Assembly (NCBI GenBank): GCA_023362775.1
Contig: JALMGJ010000003.1
Location: 184,409,225 to 184,473,224, forward strand
From: Charina bottae
Lineage: Eukaryota; Chordata; Lepidosauria; Squamata; Charinaidae
Length of the DNA: 64,000 nucleotides
Reading direction: 5' to 3'
How positions within the stretch are numbered: the stretch's first letter is position 1; every line of letters starts with the position of its first letter. The notes beneath the pieces were generated by a model. It saw nothing but the letters and a program-made list of their open reading frames with translations. It was not told the DNA's origin and searched no databases. The translations under genes were made by a program, and so were the position numbers. Below are positions 24,225-37,369 of this stretch, in pieces.

Positions 24225-27200
24225 CAAAACAAAACAAGCCTTCTGGGTGTGATAACTTTCCTATCCATGTTGTACATCTTCTTGAGGGCCCATTTGCCTT
24301 GCTGAATTGTGGTAAACTGTATGCTTAAGCACTTTTTCTGAGAAGAAATGTTTTGCTGAAAGGGCTTCTGTTATATCTAATGTGATGTAACCTTGAACAA
24401 CCTCCCTCCTACACTAAGCAAGCTTAGAAATTAATGCTGAGATAAAGGAAATAGAGAAAAGAATAGGACATAGTGTATTCATATAGAAACTACAGCATGT
24501 TTAAAATATACTGCATATCAGCAAATGCAGCAGTATGTCCTAATCATGGAAGGGGACAACACGGGAGCCAAATGGTATTGGAAATGCTCCTATGCAGCCT
24601 ACTCTTAGCATATAGAATGTGCCAAAGTCCTATATAGCGTGTAGAAATTATGTAACTTCAGTTCAGGGAATGTATATGCGATCAGACTAAACATAATTTA
24701 TGACAATGAGGGCCAGGACAACAGAATGAAATAAAAGCTTTTTCTCTGTCTTGCATTTTTTGTGCACAGTTCAAAACTCAGCAATGCTTCTCCAGCAGTG
24801 GCTACCATATTCAATTTCCCATAATGCCTCTGTAAGAATGCTGTGTCACAATGTAGCATCATCTGAAGAGGCATTTTGAGGAAAGTCATCCACAGCATTA
24901 GCATCACTTTAGGTGGGCGAGATTTGGAGGGAGGGCTTCCATTTATTTTCTCCAGAATCCCCAGTAAAATTTTATTATGTTATTTCTCTGAACTATTACG
25001 AGACAATAAAACTGCCGACAACAGTGAAGGGTTAGGAGGAATTCTGATGATTTTTGTACTCACTTTTGCCTTGGCCCACATCCTGAATACAGCTGTAATG
25101 TGTCTTCCCTCAGTACTCAGGTAAGTGTGCTACTTTCCTCTATTTGTGAGTAACCTTCACTGAATTTAGTGAGGCTGAGCTGCAAGCTTGTCATTTATTT
25201 AAATGGACAATGAAACATTAAATTCCATGTCACAGAAATTAAGGGCAGAACGCTTTTTGATGTTAATACATTTTACAGCCTGTTCATGTTTACTAGGAAG
25301 TGAGCTCTACTTAGTTTTAAATTCCTTGAGTTGTTCTTAGCACTAATGATCTTAATAATCTCTAGATTTTATCTGATGTATGTTGATTATGTGTTGCCCA
25401 CTGTTTATATCTTTGTATTTTTAATGTTCCTGCTTTGCTATTTTATGTCTAAATTCTCTTTATCCGTCTTATGATAACTAATTAGAACAAATGGCCTTCT
25501 TTACAAAATAATGTGAATACATGTATGTTTATATGTATGTTTTGGAAATAAAGTAATTAATGGAAATCTAGTCAATTCATTTTAAACAAAATTTATTTCA
25601 TTTCATAATTTGAGAATCTAATTGTAGAATTTGAATGTTTTAGGGCAGAAGTTTCAATCCTTTTCATACGAAAAGAAATGTCTGGTTGCTGTTTTGTTCT
25701 TAGAAAGACCTAACATGAAAAGGAAAAAAAGCCCTCTTTCTTGACCATAATTATAAGACATAAAATAACTGACGTGAATATATATGTCAGAATAGAATTA
25801 TACATCTTTATCAGGTAAGAAGATAGGTAGTTAATTTTCCACTATATTAAGAGAAAGATCATTTATTAATGAACCCATCCTTGTTAATAAGTTATGCTGG
25901 TCAGTTGTGTAACTGAACATTAAAATCCTGAAGTATGTTTAGGATCTAATAAATCATTTAATACAGCTCTTAGTCGTTCTTCCACCCCACACAGATTTTC
26001 AAGCTTTTAGTGGAGGGGGGGGACACATTGGAGAGGCACCATTCCAATAGCAGAGAGGGACATCAGCAATGTGTAGAGTCTCTATCCATTTTAGCAACCT
26101 GATTTCTCTTGGTAACATAAAGCCACAAAAAGACAGAGTAGCCATCTATGAAGAAGGAGCTAGTTGAGCCATTCAGCTATGCTAGTGTAGAGATGTTGTA
26201 GCTAATTCCAGTATTTACAGTGTGAAAAGGGAGATTAAAATTAAAGCTGAGAAAAAAATAACCTTCAAACAGAGTTGTTGCAAGCCTGTAAGATGTGGGA
26301 AAAGATGGTGGGCTTACAATTTTACATCTTTATAATCTCATTTTGGATTACATCATAAACCTCATAGATCATAATAGGACTGAAGATAATAGGACTTATT
26401 ATTCAATAAATTTGCATAGGATTCCACTATATTCCATATCTAAAATGCTTCTTTTCTCATGTCTTTAGATTAATATGGGTCCAGATAGCATATTTAAGAA
26501 TCTATATTTCACCTTAAGGTGCCTATAGTTTGGAATTTTCTCCCACTTAAATTTTGCCTAAATTGCCATATTTTCAGTTAAAATCCATTGTATCTAGCCC
26601 AGTACTTTTTGTTTCCTTGTCCCTCCCTCTCTTATTTCAGCATGTTTGTGTGTATGTGTGTTTCCAAATTATTCATTTCTTTGTTTTGCTTAGTAAGAAA
26701 TTCTGTGGTAGCCAAAAACTTAGATGTCATTATTCCTGCAGAAGACATGCAAATTAATTTATTATTATACACCTTGGGTCCCCTTTTCATTAAAATTTCA
26801 TCAAAATTAGAAGGGAGAACATAGTATGTGCCAGTTAAAGCTCCTTCAGTAAAGGTGGAAGATCTGACACTAATAATATACCATCATTTTCTACTGATGC
26901 ACATTTTTATTAATTAGTTTAAATTGCTTTAAACAGTTAAGAACTATAGGATTTGTGAAATAACGAGTGGTCTTATTCATGTTTTAATTCAGTGTTCTTT
27001 TTTATTTAAATAGGCTTTGTTTTTACAGAATTAAAGGTTTGGATGGGATCCCACTTTATTGTGGCTTTACCGTATCATACATTTTTCATCATCAAAATGT
27101 ACAGATTATGTATAGACTTGAAGTCCAGTACTTCATGGACTTTCTCTGTGCCAATTAGTAACAGTAATTACTTCAGTGGTCTTCCATTCACAGACTTTAC

Positions 27201-30200
27201 TATGTTCATCATCCAATTAAATTCAACAAATGTGTAGCACAGAATTACAAAAGAGTGGTTGCTTTTGATGACAGAACATTTCAGTAAATAGAAGCTGTGC
27301 TTTTTTAATAGTCTCCTCAAACCTATTTGTCTTTCTGTGTTTCTCATGCGATCTTCTGTAAAAAAAAATCATATTGGTCAATGAACTATTGTCAAAGTAA
27401 AATACCATATTAAAATCAAAAGCATGCAAATATTTTGACTTCTTAAACATCTTATTTAGTTTTAGGATTTCTGAAATTGCCAATCTTAGGAACATTAGAA
27501 ACAACAGTTCCCTCCCAAAAAGCTTTCCTTTTCAAGTCTAGGAATTATATCATACAATGTAACATGAATCATACAAGAAAAATATGTAGGAGAAACATGA
27601 TTGTAAGACTGTCTCATATTATTAACTTTATAGGGACTTACATTTCTATCCTCTGAACAATTAGGTCTCTAACTGGGGCAACTGTTTACATCACCATGTA
27701 GCACACTTGGTAGAAATCATTGTTATGGAACTTAAAATATCCTGCCTGTTTATACAGTCCTTAAAATATCTAGCCTGACTACCTTCAATTTCAGATCAGT
27801 CCATATAGCAGTTTTCAAAGTAGAGAATCCAAATCTTAACTTACAAACTGTCTTACAGTACTAACAAAATAGGGTCTTGTTATATAAATAATGTTCTATG
27901 CTTTATCAGTTATGAAAACGTTTCAAATAAGTAGATATACCTCTAGATAACACCCACACAATTCCCTGTGCTTCCCTTGAATGTCAGTCCCAAAGTACCA
28001 ATCATTTTACAAGTTATTGTGGAATCAATTAATGCAGATAAAAGTCAAAGATGTCAGTACTCAGGGAACATATGTTTATTTCCCTTCTGTAGATTATAAG
28101 AATACCTCCTTTTTAGTTAATATTAAGAACTGGTCAAAATGTATTTCTTCCATTGTAAGATTGGAAAGAAATTCTTCCTCTCCCCTCAAAACCCCCCAAT
28201 AAATTCTAGGAAAAACAGTTCCTTGCTTCCTCCCTATTTATTGTTTTATTTAATCAATTTATATAGCCACCCAACTTGTCAGTTCCCCTCTAGGTGGGGA
28301 ACATAAGATTAAAAACCAACAGAACAAAAGAAAACAACAACAACAAAGGAAAATAATACAATAAGAGTATAATGGTCAATCTAATCAAATCCATATAAAA
28401 ATAATCATACTATAAAGTCACATTGACATGTTCCCAACCAGACACTTGTATGTGTCAGAACACTCACTGAGAGATTGAGCTGTAAATCAAATATTAGTCT
28501 TCCTTCTTGCTGCAGTCTGTGCCATTTTGATTGCCTTGAGATGGACTGAGATACCACTATCTATATACATGAAAGGTTCAAGAAATTGTATTATTTAATC
28601 TCCATCAAAAGAGGAGTGCATTTCAATATTCATGATCTTTTGATTTGCTCAGGTTTTGTTCTTTATTTTCTCATTGGATTTAAACCAAGTTTCTGTTTAT
28701 ATCTGGACTTCTTTCTCTTTTTCTCTTTTTCATTTGATCCTGCTTACTTATCCAAGATTGTATCAGTATGGGCAAATTCACAGGATATCAGTGAATATAT
28801 TCAGCTCCCAACTCTGCAGATGATATGATGTACATGTAACAATAACGTCTTCAAGTTGAGCTCAGCTTTTGGTGACTTCATGGGCACATCCATGCAATTT
28901 TCTAGGCAACAGTATGGAAGTGCTTGGCCATTGCCTTCTGCTAAAAAGCTTTTAACTTCTCAGTCTAGTATTCCCTGGTACCTAGTCCTCAGTGGTGTAT
29001 GCTTTTCCATGGTTTCTTATTGATACAAAGATGTACACTTCTGGCCCTATTATTAAAGTGAAGGAGGACACATTTGAACATAGGGCAATTTAGAATAAAA
29101 TATACAAGTGAAAGTATCCCATAACCTCGTATCTTTCAGTATTGTCCCAGTGTTGTGCTGCCAGTGCTTTGATAGAGGTGAATTTATATACAAGTGTAGT
29201 ACATGTTACCGTTATTTCAGGCATAGTAAATGAATTCAAATTCATGTACAGTTGCTGACTATGTAGAATATGTGACCATGCCTGCAAAGAATATGTTGCC
29301 ATGAAAGAAACAGTATAAATTGCATGATAAGCTTCTACATATGAAGAGCTTTATTTCTCTTACTGGGCTATATGATAATTATTTTATCTTATATTGCTAT
29401 GGCCTTTATCAGTTATGAACTTAGGTAGAAAATAAATATAAATCATAATAAATCATATTAACATTTAATAGCACAGTTTATGAATTAGTTAAGGTAGCAA
29501 AATTAGGAAATATATTATTCTGATAATGCTACAGTGAGTCTAATATCTCAAATATTGAAGACAGGTTATCAACTAATTACATATGTGTTCAAACCAACAG
29601 TTGTGTTGAATTAATATGATTCATCCTCTACACCTATCAGGGAATATAGAGATTAAAAGTTAAGAGCAGCTGTAGCTAATGAGAAGGGGGGGGGAAGCAA
29701 GAGTTTTGTTATAGAGATGGAATGCCCAGCAAAAAATAGATGTGATCCTGAAAGAATTATATTGGTGAACAGATTACAGTGAATCATGCTCTCAATGACT
29801 ACTTGAATAAAAGAGAAAGATGAAAATGTTCTGTTGGCTGAATATTAAAGCCATATCTCTGGATCTGAAAAGGTTGAATTTTCCTTTAATATAGGTAGTT
29901 GCCTAATCCCTTTCCAGCACAATCAATGGCACCAATGATCATTAGTTTGGTGTGCTGGAATGGGATTATGGAACTTGAACATATCCAAAGACCGACTGAG
30001 GAAGCCTTGTTGATGCTGTCACAAATGCCTTCTTTGCTATACACTATATAAACGTTTAATAAGGGCATCCACAGATGTAAAGCCAATGAATACTTTATCA
30101 AATGTTCTTATTAAAATGTACTTAAATAATGAGAAATCATTACATTACTGCCTTCGAAGGAGCAGATAATCTGTTAAACTTTCCTCTAGAGTAATTTTGA

Positions 30201-31590
30201 TCAACAAGCAAATTGGGAAATGCATGTGTGGAAGCTAATTAGAATAAAAAGAATGGATCAGCTAGTTCATTATTATTTCAAAATTATTTGCCCAGTTTTC
30301 CTTGAAAAACCTTGGGCTGTTTTTTTTAAAAAAGCTACATTTAATTGGTTGCAATGAGTGACACTTAATTTTCCTTCAATCAACATAACTTGACCCCATA
30401 ATTATCATCCAGAAGATATCTTTTTGAAATAAGACTGCATTGCTATTCTTCTAATTTTTGGTCAAATGTTGCTATTTATTTCTATAGCTCTAGATCATTT
30501 TTATCTTTCTTTTTATAGCTATGGTACAGCAGTGTAGAATAGTTTCTTCATCATATTAAAAATTAGCCTAAATACTCAGTTCATTATAACACAGCTTAGT
30601 TCCCCTTTAATGCCTTTGAATTCCCTGGATATATTTATTGCTAAGATGGTAACATGAGCCTTGGTTTACATTTTTTAATGAGGCTTAAACGTGACATGTG
30701 GATGCTATTTACATAAAGATTCTTGATAAGGAAGTAGATAATTCAACAGTATAGGGCTGCAACTTTATCTGTACAGGAAAGTATCAGATGATAACATAAT
30801 GTGTATTATCCAATTGATTTTATCACCCAGACTTGGTAAATGGCATTTTAAATTTGTTATTGACATACACCTGTTGGGTTGATGGACATGCGAAGTTGAT
30901 GGTCCATTAACCCTTCTCGTATCTCCACAGTATATCAACATTTTTCTGTTCTACCCCTCTTGCAACAGCTGCTGCCCTGTGCTCTCGCTGTGGCTGAACT
31001 CATCTTAATGGACTGTCTTCATATTTCTTTATAGCCAAAGGGCTTTCAGTTTTGTTATTAAACTACAAAGAAAAGAAAAAAGCCTACTACAGTAGTTGCT
31101 CAGATGGATGTAAAGAAAGCCCAACCAAGAGAGATGTTTGTGTGTCTGTGTCTGTCTGTAATGGTTATAACATTGTGGATCCAGGGAAGGGATGCACAAC
31201 TTGATTTAATTATTTTTACTCCCTATACAATGCAATATGATCAAGTCTGCTTTGTGGAATTTTTAAAAGAGAATATTGGGGCAAGCCAAATATTTTACCA
31301 GTATCAAATATGATACAATACGATTCTGTTCTTACATATAGATATTTACTTAACACATGGATAATGTTCTCTACCCTATTCCTACTTACAAACAAGTATA
31401 CAGTAAAGTGGTTGGCTTAGTACAGACCTGTGGCCCCAATGGACAGAGTTAGTTCATGCAGAGGTTTAATGTTATTTCTTTGGCTGGTCGGCTCCCACAC
31501 ATCCATTATCTTGTGTGCCTGATATGGCTTCCAGTCTGGGCAGGTGTCAACAAGGAGATCATGCGGCATCCCAGGCTTTCCCTCTTCTGA
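24225..31590. other. Long AT-rich intronic stretch with few repeats
   Basis: This 7.4-kb block has no recognisable gene. A LINE or SINE tail in minus orientation lies near 28235-28330 (TTTATATAGCCACCCAACTT). A SINE fragment lies near 28855-28940 (GACTTCATGGGCACATCC). A 16-bp imperfect inverted repeat lies at 29906-29966. Short ORFs (up to 93 codons) are dispersed and domain-free. The low repeat content relative to the right half could reflect constraint or simply age. Confidence 0.4.
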
Positions 31591-31611
31591 TTGATCTCCT
31601 TTGTTCATTCA

Positions 31612-32173
31612 CTTTTTTAAAATAGTCTTTATTAAAAGATTTTACATATATAATAAGAAATACATTCATAGAAAAAAATCAGTAAATGTGAAAAAGAAAA
31701 AAGGAAAAGAAGTGACAAAGAAAAAAAGAGATAGAAAAAAGGACAGAAAAGAACAGAACGGAAAACATGAAGGAAAATATATAGAGAAGTGGCTTCCGAT
31801 CTTCCTCTCGGCAGTTATACATACAATTCTAATCAAACCACTCTCTCTCTAAGATTACATCATAATTTCCTTCTTTATATAACCTATTCTTTCTAATCAT
31901 CAAAACCATAAGTCATAAAATCATTTTTGTAATGCAAAAAGTCTATAAGGGCTTTCCAGTCATTGATGAATGTCAATAATGACCTTTCTCTAATCAAAGA
32001 AGTCAGTTTGGCTATCTCAGCAAGTTCTGTCAATTCCTCCATGGTGGGTAATGTCAAATCTTTCCATCTTTGTGAGTATAATAACCTTGCCATGGTAATC
32101 ATATATTGAAAAAATCTTCCATGACTCTTCTCTAACTCTGTATCCATCAGTCCTAAAAGAAAAATTTCTGGCT
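31612..32173 (-). mobile_element. 5'-truncated L1 LINE with 17-bp target duplication
   Basis: On the minus strand an 84-codon ORF (32147-31893) contains MITMARLLYSQRWKD and WKALIDFLHYKNDF, the conserved C-terminus of L1 ORF2. It is followed by an A-rich 3' UTR with AATAAAGAC near the end (about 31624-31632). The direct repeat TCTCCTTTGTTCATTCA flanks it at 31595-31611 and 32174-32190. The insert is 562 bp and truncated within ORF2, as most L1 copies are. Confidence 0.85.
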
Positions 32174-32689
32174 TCTCCTTTGTTCATTCATATATACCGT
32201 GGTTTTGAGAATACTGACTCCTGTGTATAAGAAACTTATGACATCTGGGACTTGGCTTTGTATTGATCAAAGTCATCTGATTATAATCAGAACAATCATC
32301 CTCACAACATGTCCTTCCTAATTCCAGTTTCTTACAACATACTAGGACATTATCTAACTATTGACAATTCATTTGGCTGCATTCCCATCTTTCCCATTTT
32401 TTTGTTTTGTCTGTTGATTTGACTTTTTTAAAATTATTCATAACTGCTGTTCCTGGTCTTCGTGAGAGGGTATTCTCAATCTTGTATCAACTTTCCTTCA
32501 GCCATTTCAGAAAGTTTCTACTCATCTTTTCATTAATACAATATAATGGCTTCTACAAATATCAGCCTTTCTTCTGTAATTAATATACATAAGTAGCCAC
32601 AGTACATATAAGCTATCATACATAGACTTCATATAGAATCCTGATCTCTCTCTATCATTCTCTCGTATAGATATAATTAAAATGGTTGT

Positions 32690-34300
32690 GATGGATCAAA
32701 ACAATGGCCTATCTAATTCGGTATCCACAGTGGCCAACTGCGTGCCTACTAGCAGAACCAGGATGCAATAGTTTCCCTAGTTTTTCCCAAAAACTGTTTT
32801 TCAGAGGCATATTGCCTATGGTACTAGAAGTAGCACAGCTGTCATGACCAGTGGTTATTATGTAAAGGTAAAGGTAAAGGTTCCCCCCGCACATTTTGTA
32901 CAGTCGTGTCCGACTCTAGGGGCCGGTGCTCATCTCCGTTTGATAGCCGAAGAGCCAGCGTTGTCTGAAGACGGTTCCACGGTCATGTGGCCGCATGACG
33001 CGTGCAGAACGCTGTTACCTACCCACCGAAGTGGTACCTATTCATCTACTTGCATTTGCATGCTTTCGAATTGCTAGGTTGGCAAGAGCTGGAGCTAGTG
33101 CGGGAGCTCACTCCGCACACAGGGCTAGGGATTCGAACCTCCGAACTTGCAATCTTCCGATCGACAATCCTGGTGTCTTACCCGCTGAGCCACCACGCCC
33201 CTACGGTTATTATGTAGTCCCATGTATATCTATAATCCCACCACCTTCAAAGTTGGCTATTACTACATCTACAAGTTGCAAATTTCTCACATTAACTGTG
33301 TGTTGTATGAAGAAGTACATCTTTTATCTGGATCAGTTTCACTGGAAAATGTTGGGTTCTAGACAGACGCCAAGTGTGTACCCCTAACTACTTTCTTTGT
33401 ACCACACATAGTCATCTATCATTTTCCCCAACTCTTGCAATTTTTTTATGCTAAAAAGTCCAAAGTTTATAATGTTTCCTCATAAGAGAGCTACTTGAAT
33501 TCAGTCATGGTTTAAATTGAGAACATACAGTAAGAAGAGCTCTGGTAGATATGACCAAAGGCCTGTTTAGCCCAACATTCTTGGTTACACAATGATTAAA
33601 ATATATTCAGGACACTCAAAAACAGGACATGCAAGTGATAACCTTCTAGCAACTGATTTTAAGGATTTAAATGATGGATGAAACTTAGGAAGAGATGTAT
33701 AGTAATCAAGGCTACTAGATATTGATAGCCCAACCCTTCATGAACTTGTCTGGTCTCCTTTTAAAGTTGATCTTTACCAACTGTTGGCAGTAAATGCCAT
33801 AGCTTGCTTATGAATTTTTAAACAGATACTTCCATTGATTGGTCTTGAATCTTCCTACATTTAGTTTTATGGGATGTACTCATGTTCAAGCATTGTAGGA
33901 GAGGAAAAACAGTATCAACTAAAAATTCTCTCTGTCCACGTTTCCCATATCATACTAGAGAGAGAGATAGCAAGAGAGAGAGCGCACTTTATTTTGTTAT
34001 CCATTTTTCTTCCAGTTTGAAGAGATGCTTCTTTGAACTTTTCAAGCCTGAATAATTTGATGTCACCAACAAACTTGGTTCTCTCACTGCTCATCCTTAA
34101 GGTTCTTTATAAATAAGTTTAAAAATATTGGTCCTGATGCACTTTCATGGGAACTCCACTTTGCACATCTTTCTTAATAGTACAAGTGCACCCATGTCTA
34201 CATTTCCATGCTCATACATTTGAGAATATTTAAAATCCATTTCTCAACATATTTATTTGAATGCTTCATATTCTCCAGGGAATCTCATTTGGATATATAA
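32690..34300 (-). mobile_element. CR1/L3-like LINE remnants, two adjacent partial copies
   Basis: Text such as GGCCTATCTAATTCGGTATC, ACAGTGGCCAACTGCGTGCC, CAGAGGCATATTGCCTATGG and GAAGAAGTACATCTTTTATC (32700-33330), and later AACTTGGTTCTCTCACTGCT with CATGGGAACTCCACTTTGC (34070-34160), is the antisense of a common reptile CR1-related LINE 3' region. A second, overlapping version starts near 33540. A BovB-tailed SINE (32865-33204) is nested inside. No ORF is intact. Confidence 0.65.
32865..33204 (-). mobile_element. tRNA-derived SINE with BovB-type tail, 12-bp target duplication
   Basis: Read on the minus strand it starts GGGGCGTGGTGGCTCAGCGG (A-box region), has GGTTCGAATCCCTAGC (B box), and ends with TAGAGTCGGACACGACTG, a BovB-like segment, then an (AACCTTT/ACC)n tail. 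The direct repeat GGTTATTATGTA flanks it at 32853-32864 and 33205-33216. A second copy in the opposite orientation is at 62560-62893. Both look full length. Confidence 0.88.
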
Positions 34301-34784
34301 ACTGACTAATTTAATAAAGACTGGCAATGTGATTGTTAAAAAACAGTGTTGCATTTTTGTTTACAAGATGTGTTTCAAATATTGCTTGAAAGTTTTTCAG
34401 AAATAAGCTTTAGAAATAAGTCTTAGCTAGCAGCATAGATAGAGCAGTTTGATTTGTGCTAGGAGACATTATTTCCCTAAGCTGTCAAGTACTACACACA
34501 ATACAAGCATGATTAGATGGCCAGACTGAAGAATGAACTGATTTCAGGCTTGTGGGATCTACCTTTTTTTTTTTTTAAATATTTTATTGGGTTTTGAATA
34601 TACATAGTTAAAAGTTGGAAACGGAAAGAGAAACAGAAATACAAATCAAAGAAAGAAGAAAAAAAGGTGTAGTAAAGCAAAGAAAAAAAAGAAAAAAGAT
34701 GAAACATAGAAAGTAGTCAGCTTCCGATTAATCTCTGGTCACAATACTTTACAAAATTTGTCATACATGCTAGGTCTATACATG

Positions 34785-35340
34785 ACATTAAAAAAACATT
34801 TCTTGTCTAATATATCAGTTTATATATGATTTAATCTTCAAATCCTCATATAGACTTTGCCCCTCCAGTATTTTCCAAATAGTCCATTATTAGTTTCTAC
34901 TCTTAAAAAAAAATAATAGTTTAAATTTTCTTTTAATAAACATATCAATCTCTCATTTTCTGTCAATCCATCAATTCTAATAATAAAAAGTCCTTATAAA
35001 TCAACCATTTATCTCTATTCCTTACTTCTATTCTATAAAATGCATCTTACATACTAAATCTGTAAATCACATTAAAAAACATTTCTTATCTAATATATCA
35101 ATTTATATATAATTTAATCTTCAAATCCTCTTATAAGCTCTGCCCCTCCAACATTTTCCAAATAGTCCATTAATAGTTTCTAATCTTTAAAAGAGTAATA
35201 ATTGAATTTTCTTTTAATAAACGTGTCAATTTATCCTTTTCTGCCAATCCATCAATTTTAACAATAAAAAGTCCTTATAGGTCAGCCATTTATCTCTATC
35301 CTTTACTTCTATTCTATTCTATGAAATGCTTCTTACGTTC
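34785..35340 (-). repeat. 284-bp tandem duplication inside the L1-related element
   Basis: ACATTAAAAAAACATTTCTT at 34785 recurs at 35069, and about 270 bp after each point align with scattered mismatches. Both units contain TTTTCTTTTAATAAAC and AATAAAAAGTCCTTATA. The duplicated unit belongs to the 3' part of the element. Confidence 0.75.
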
Positions 35341-35775
35341 TCCTGGTGCCTCCCTCATGTCTGTCTTATATTTCTCTAAAAATGTTTTAACTTTTAAAGT
35401 AAAAATTATCCTTAACTTTTGTTCTTTAAACACTTTCTGTTCTCTAAAAATTTTATCTATTTCCAAATCTAGGTCTTGTTCTTTTATCTCCAAGGGTTTA
35501 TCTAATATAGAAACAGTCCTTTCTCCTACATCTTCATTCAACTGTTCTGGAACTTGTCTCCGTCTCAAAATGCACTCCTTCTCTCTCATTTCTTTATTAA
35601 ATGATGTCATCACTTCCAGAAGTTTTCTCATCTCTGACTGAAGAGGCTCCACCGACGCTCCAGGTGTTAATGCCATGATTGTCATAATGTAGATAGTTTC
35701 CCTGTAAGAGAGAAAAGGCAAGAAGGAAAAAAAGGGGAAAAAAAAAAGGAGAGGAGAGGGGGAAGACAAAGACAA
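35314..35775 (-). pseudogene. ORF1-like, lysine/glutamate-rich ORF of the L1-related element
   Basis: An open frame of 153 codons, likely starting lower at MALTPGASVEPLQSEMRKLL (35676), is rich in K, E, L and R in a heptad-like pattern (FNKEMREKECILRRR, EQDLDLEIDKIFREQK). This fits the coiled-coil part of an L1 ORF1 RNA-binding protein, but no RRM or C-terminal domain is visible. It is much shorter than a normal ORF1 (over 300 residues). It ends KKHFIE shortly before the duplicated 3' region. Function, if any, is inferred only from position inside an L1-like element. Confidence 0.45.
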
Positions 35776-36789
35776 AGAACCTCTCTTCTTCTCCCCCTTT
35801 AATAATAGGAGAATAAAAAAACTTTTAAAAATAAAAATAGTCCTTTAAATGTAATTATCAGAATAGCAAAAAATCTAGTCCATTAAAATTGTATGTCCAA
35901 GCGTAAGAGCAAGTAAATAAAAGATAAAAAAAGAACAGAGAGGTTTTATTGTAGTCAAAATAATAACAAAAAAGATAAACAATCCCAAGGTTTCTCACGG
36001 CAGCTTATATCCACACAGTCCAACCATGAATAAGTCGTCTAATTTATATACAGAAGGAGTCCAAGGCATTCATAAAAATTCTATAAAGTGACTTATATAA
36101 TTCAAAAAATATTCAAACACTTATGGAGAAAAGCAAAAAGAGTTCTTTCATAATAAAAATCCCAAACAGGTAGAAGAAAGAATATCAAATCAGCAATTCA
36201 TTTATCCATAAAAACTTTAAATCCAGACAAATTAGTCCCCAAAGGAAAAAAAAATACTTATAATTGCAATAAGGATGAAAGCAAACCAAGAGTAGAAATA
36301 TTTAGAATCAAAAGAGAAAGTCACTCAGCTCACTCCAGGCAGAGTCAATTATCTTTCCAAACCCACCGTTCAAACACTCCTCTGACAAGAAAGAAAAATA
36401 AAACACCAGCATCTATAAATCACAGTCCAGAAATAAATCCTAGTGCTTAATAAATCCAGTAATATTAAAAAAAAAAGTGCAACTAAAAGGCTGGATGAGG
36501 AGCTACTTAACTTATTTAGTTTCACGGTTTCTGCAGAGCTTTCATGTTAGTTCCAGTCGTCTGTTACCACTCAAATCTCTCTTCCCCTGTAGTGGGTATA
36601 CAGGGGTCAGGATAGAGCAGCAGGTTCGACGACCCTTGTGATAAATCTTCTGCCCACCCTCTCTTCGAGGGTGATTTTTCAGCGATTTTCTCGCCGCAGA
36701 CAGAAAACCGCGGAGCTATCAGCTCTTCGCTCCACTCAGTCCAGCACCCGGAAGCGAAAGTCCAGGCTTGTGGGATCTACCTTGATTTT

Positions 36790-37075
36790 TACTAGGACCC
36801 CGAGGGCCACCAGCAAGAGCCAAGTGCAAAATAATAGCTTGGGGACGCTGACATATATTTAGAATTATAAAACAAGCAATTTTGGAAGCATGTTCATCCT
36901 GGGAATTCATTTATTTTCTTTTACATACCTGAACTTTCAATCTTCTTACCCCAAAAAGTCCACTTCGGTTTCTCTACATAATCATGATGATTAATTTAGA
37001 AACCCACAAGATTTCTTGTAGTTGTCAAACAACTGGAAGCTAGGAACAGTTATTGATCACCTAATGATTTACTAG
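36790..37075. other. Intronic DNA without recognised features
   Basis: Unique-looking sequence between the L1-related insertion and the hAT element. Confidence 0.4.
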
Positions 37076-37077
37076 TA

Positions 37078-37363
37078 CAGTGGTCACCAATCCTTTGGGG
37101 CTGGTGAGCATATTTTATATTTTGGAAAGGTGTTTGGGGTACTTTCAGCAGGTCCTCATGGTAATAGCCATAATGAGCATGGCCAGTCAACAACCACCCA
37201 TCTACAGGAAGGGAAACTGGCAAGATTGCTTCCCATCACTCTTGAAATTCTTAGGATGCTTTCTACTACTTTTTCATATCTGACATTCATATCTGGAGGT
37301 GGTGGTGGTGCAGGTGGACACCTGACCAAAACCAAAAAACTACTGGGCTGAAGCCAGCCACTG
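37078..37363. mobile_element. Non-autonomous hAT-like element
   Basis: The terminal bases CAGTGGTCACCAA at the left and GCCAGCCACTG at the right form a short imperfect inverted repeat with hAT-type CAGTGG/CCACTG ends. The text TGGTCACCAATCCTTTGGGG is characteristic of such elements. No transposase and no clean 8-bp duplication were found. Confidence 0.5.
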
Positions 37364-37369
37364 TTCCCT

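Larger units (their letters stand above)
34566..36762 (-). mobile_element. L1-related element without visible ORF2, flanked by a 21-bp target duplication
   Basis: The same 21 bp (starting CAGGCTTGTGGG) lie at 34545-34565 and 36763-36783, so the insertion is delimited precisely at 2,197 bp. On the minus strand the 5' end is GC-rich (36762 to about 36500), like an L1 5' UTR. A lysine/glutamate-rich ORF follows, then an A-rich 3' region ending in a poly(A) run at 34579-34566. The bases CAGCTTCCGATTAATCT near 34719 match the L1 3' region at 31790 (GGCTTCCGATCTTCC). I find no endonuclease or reverse transcriptase. This resembles half-L1 (HAL1) elements. Confidence 0.75.
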
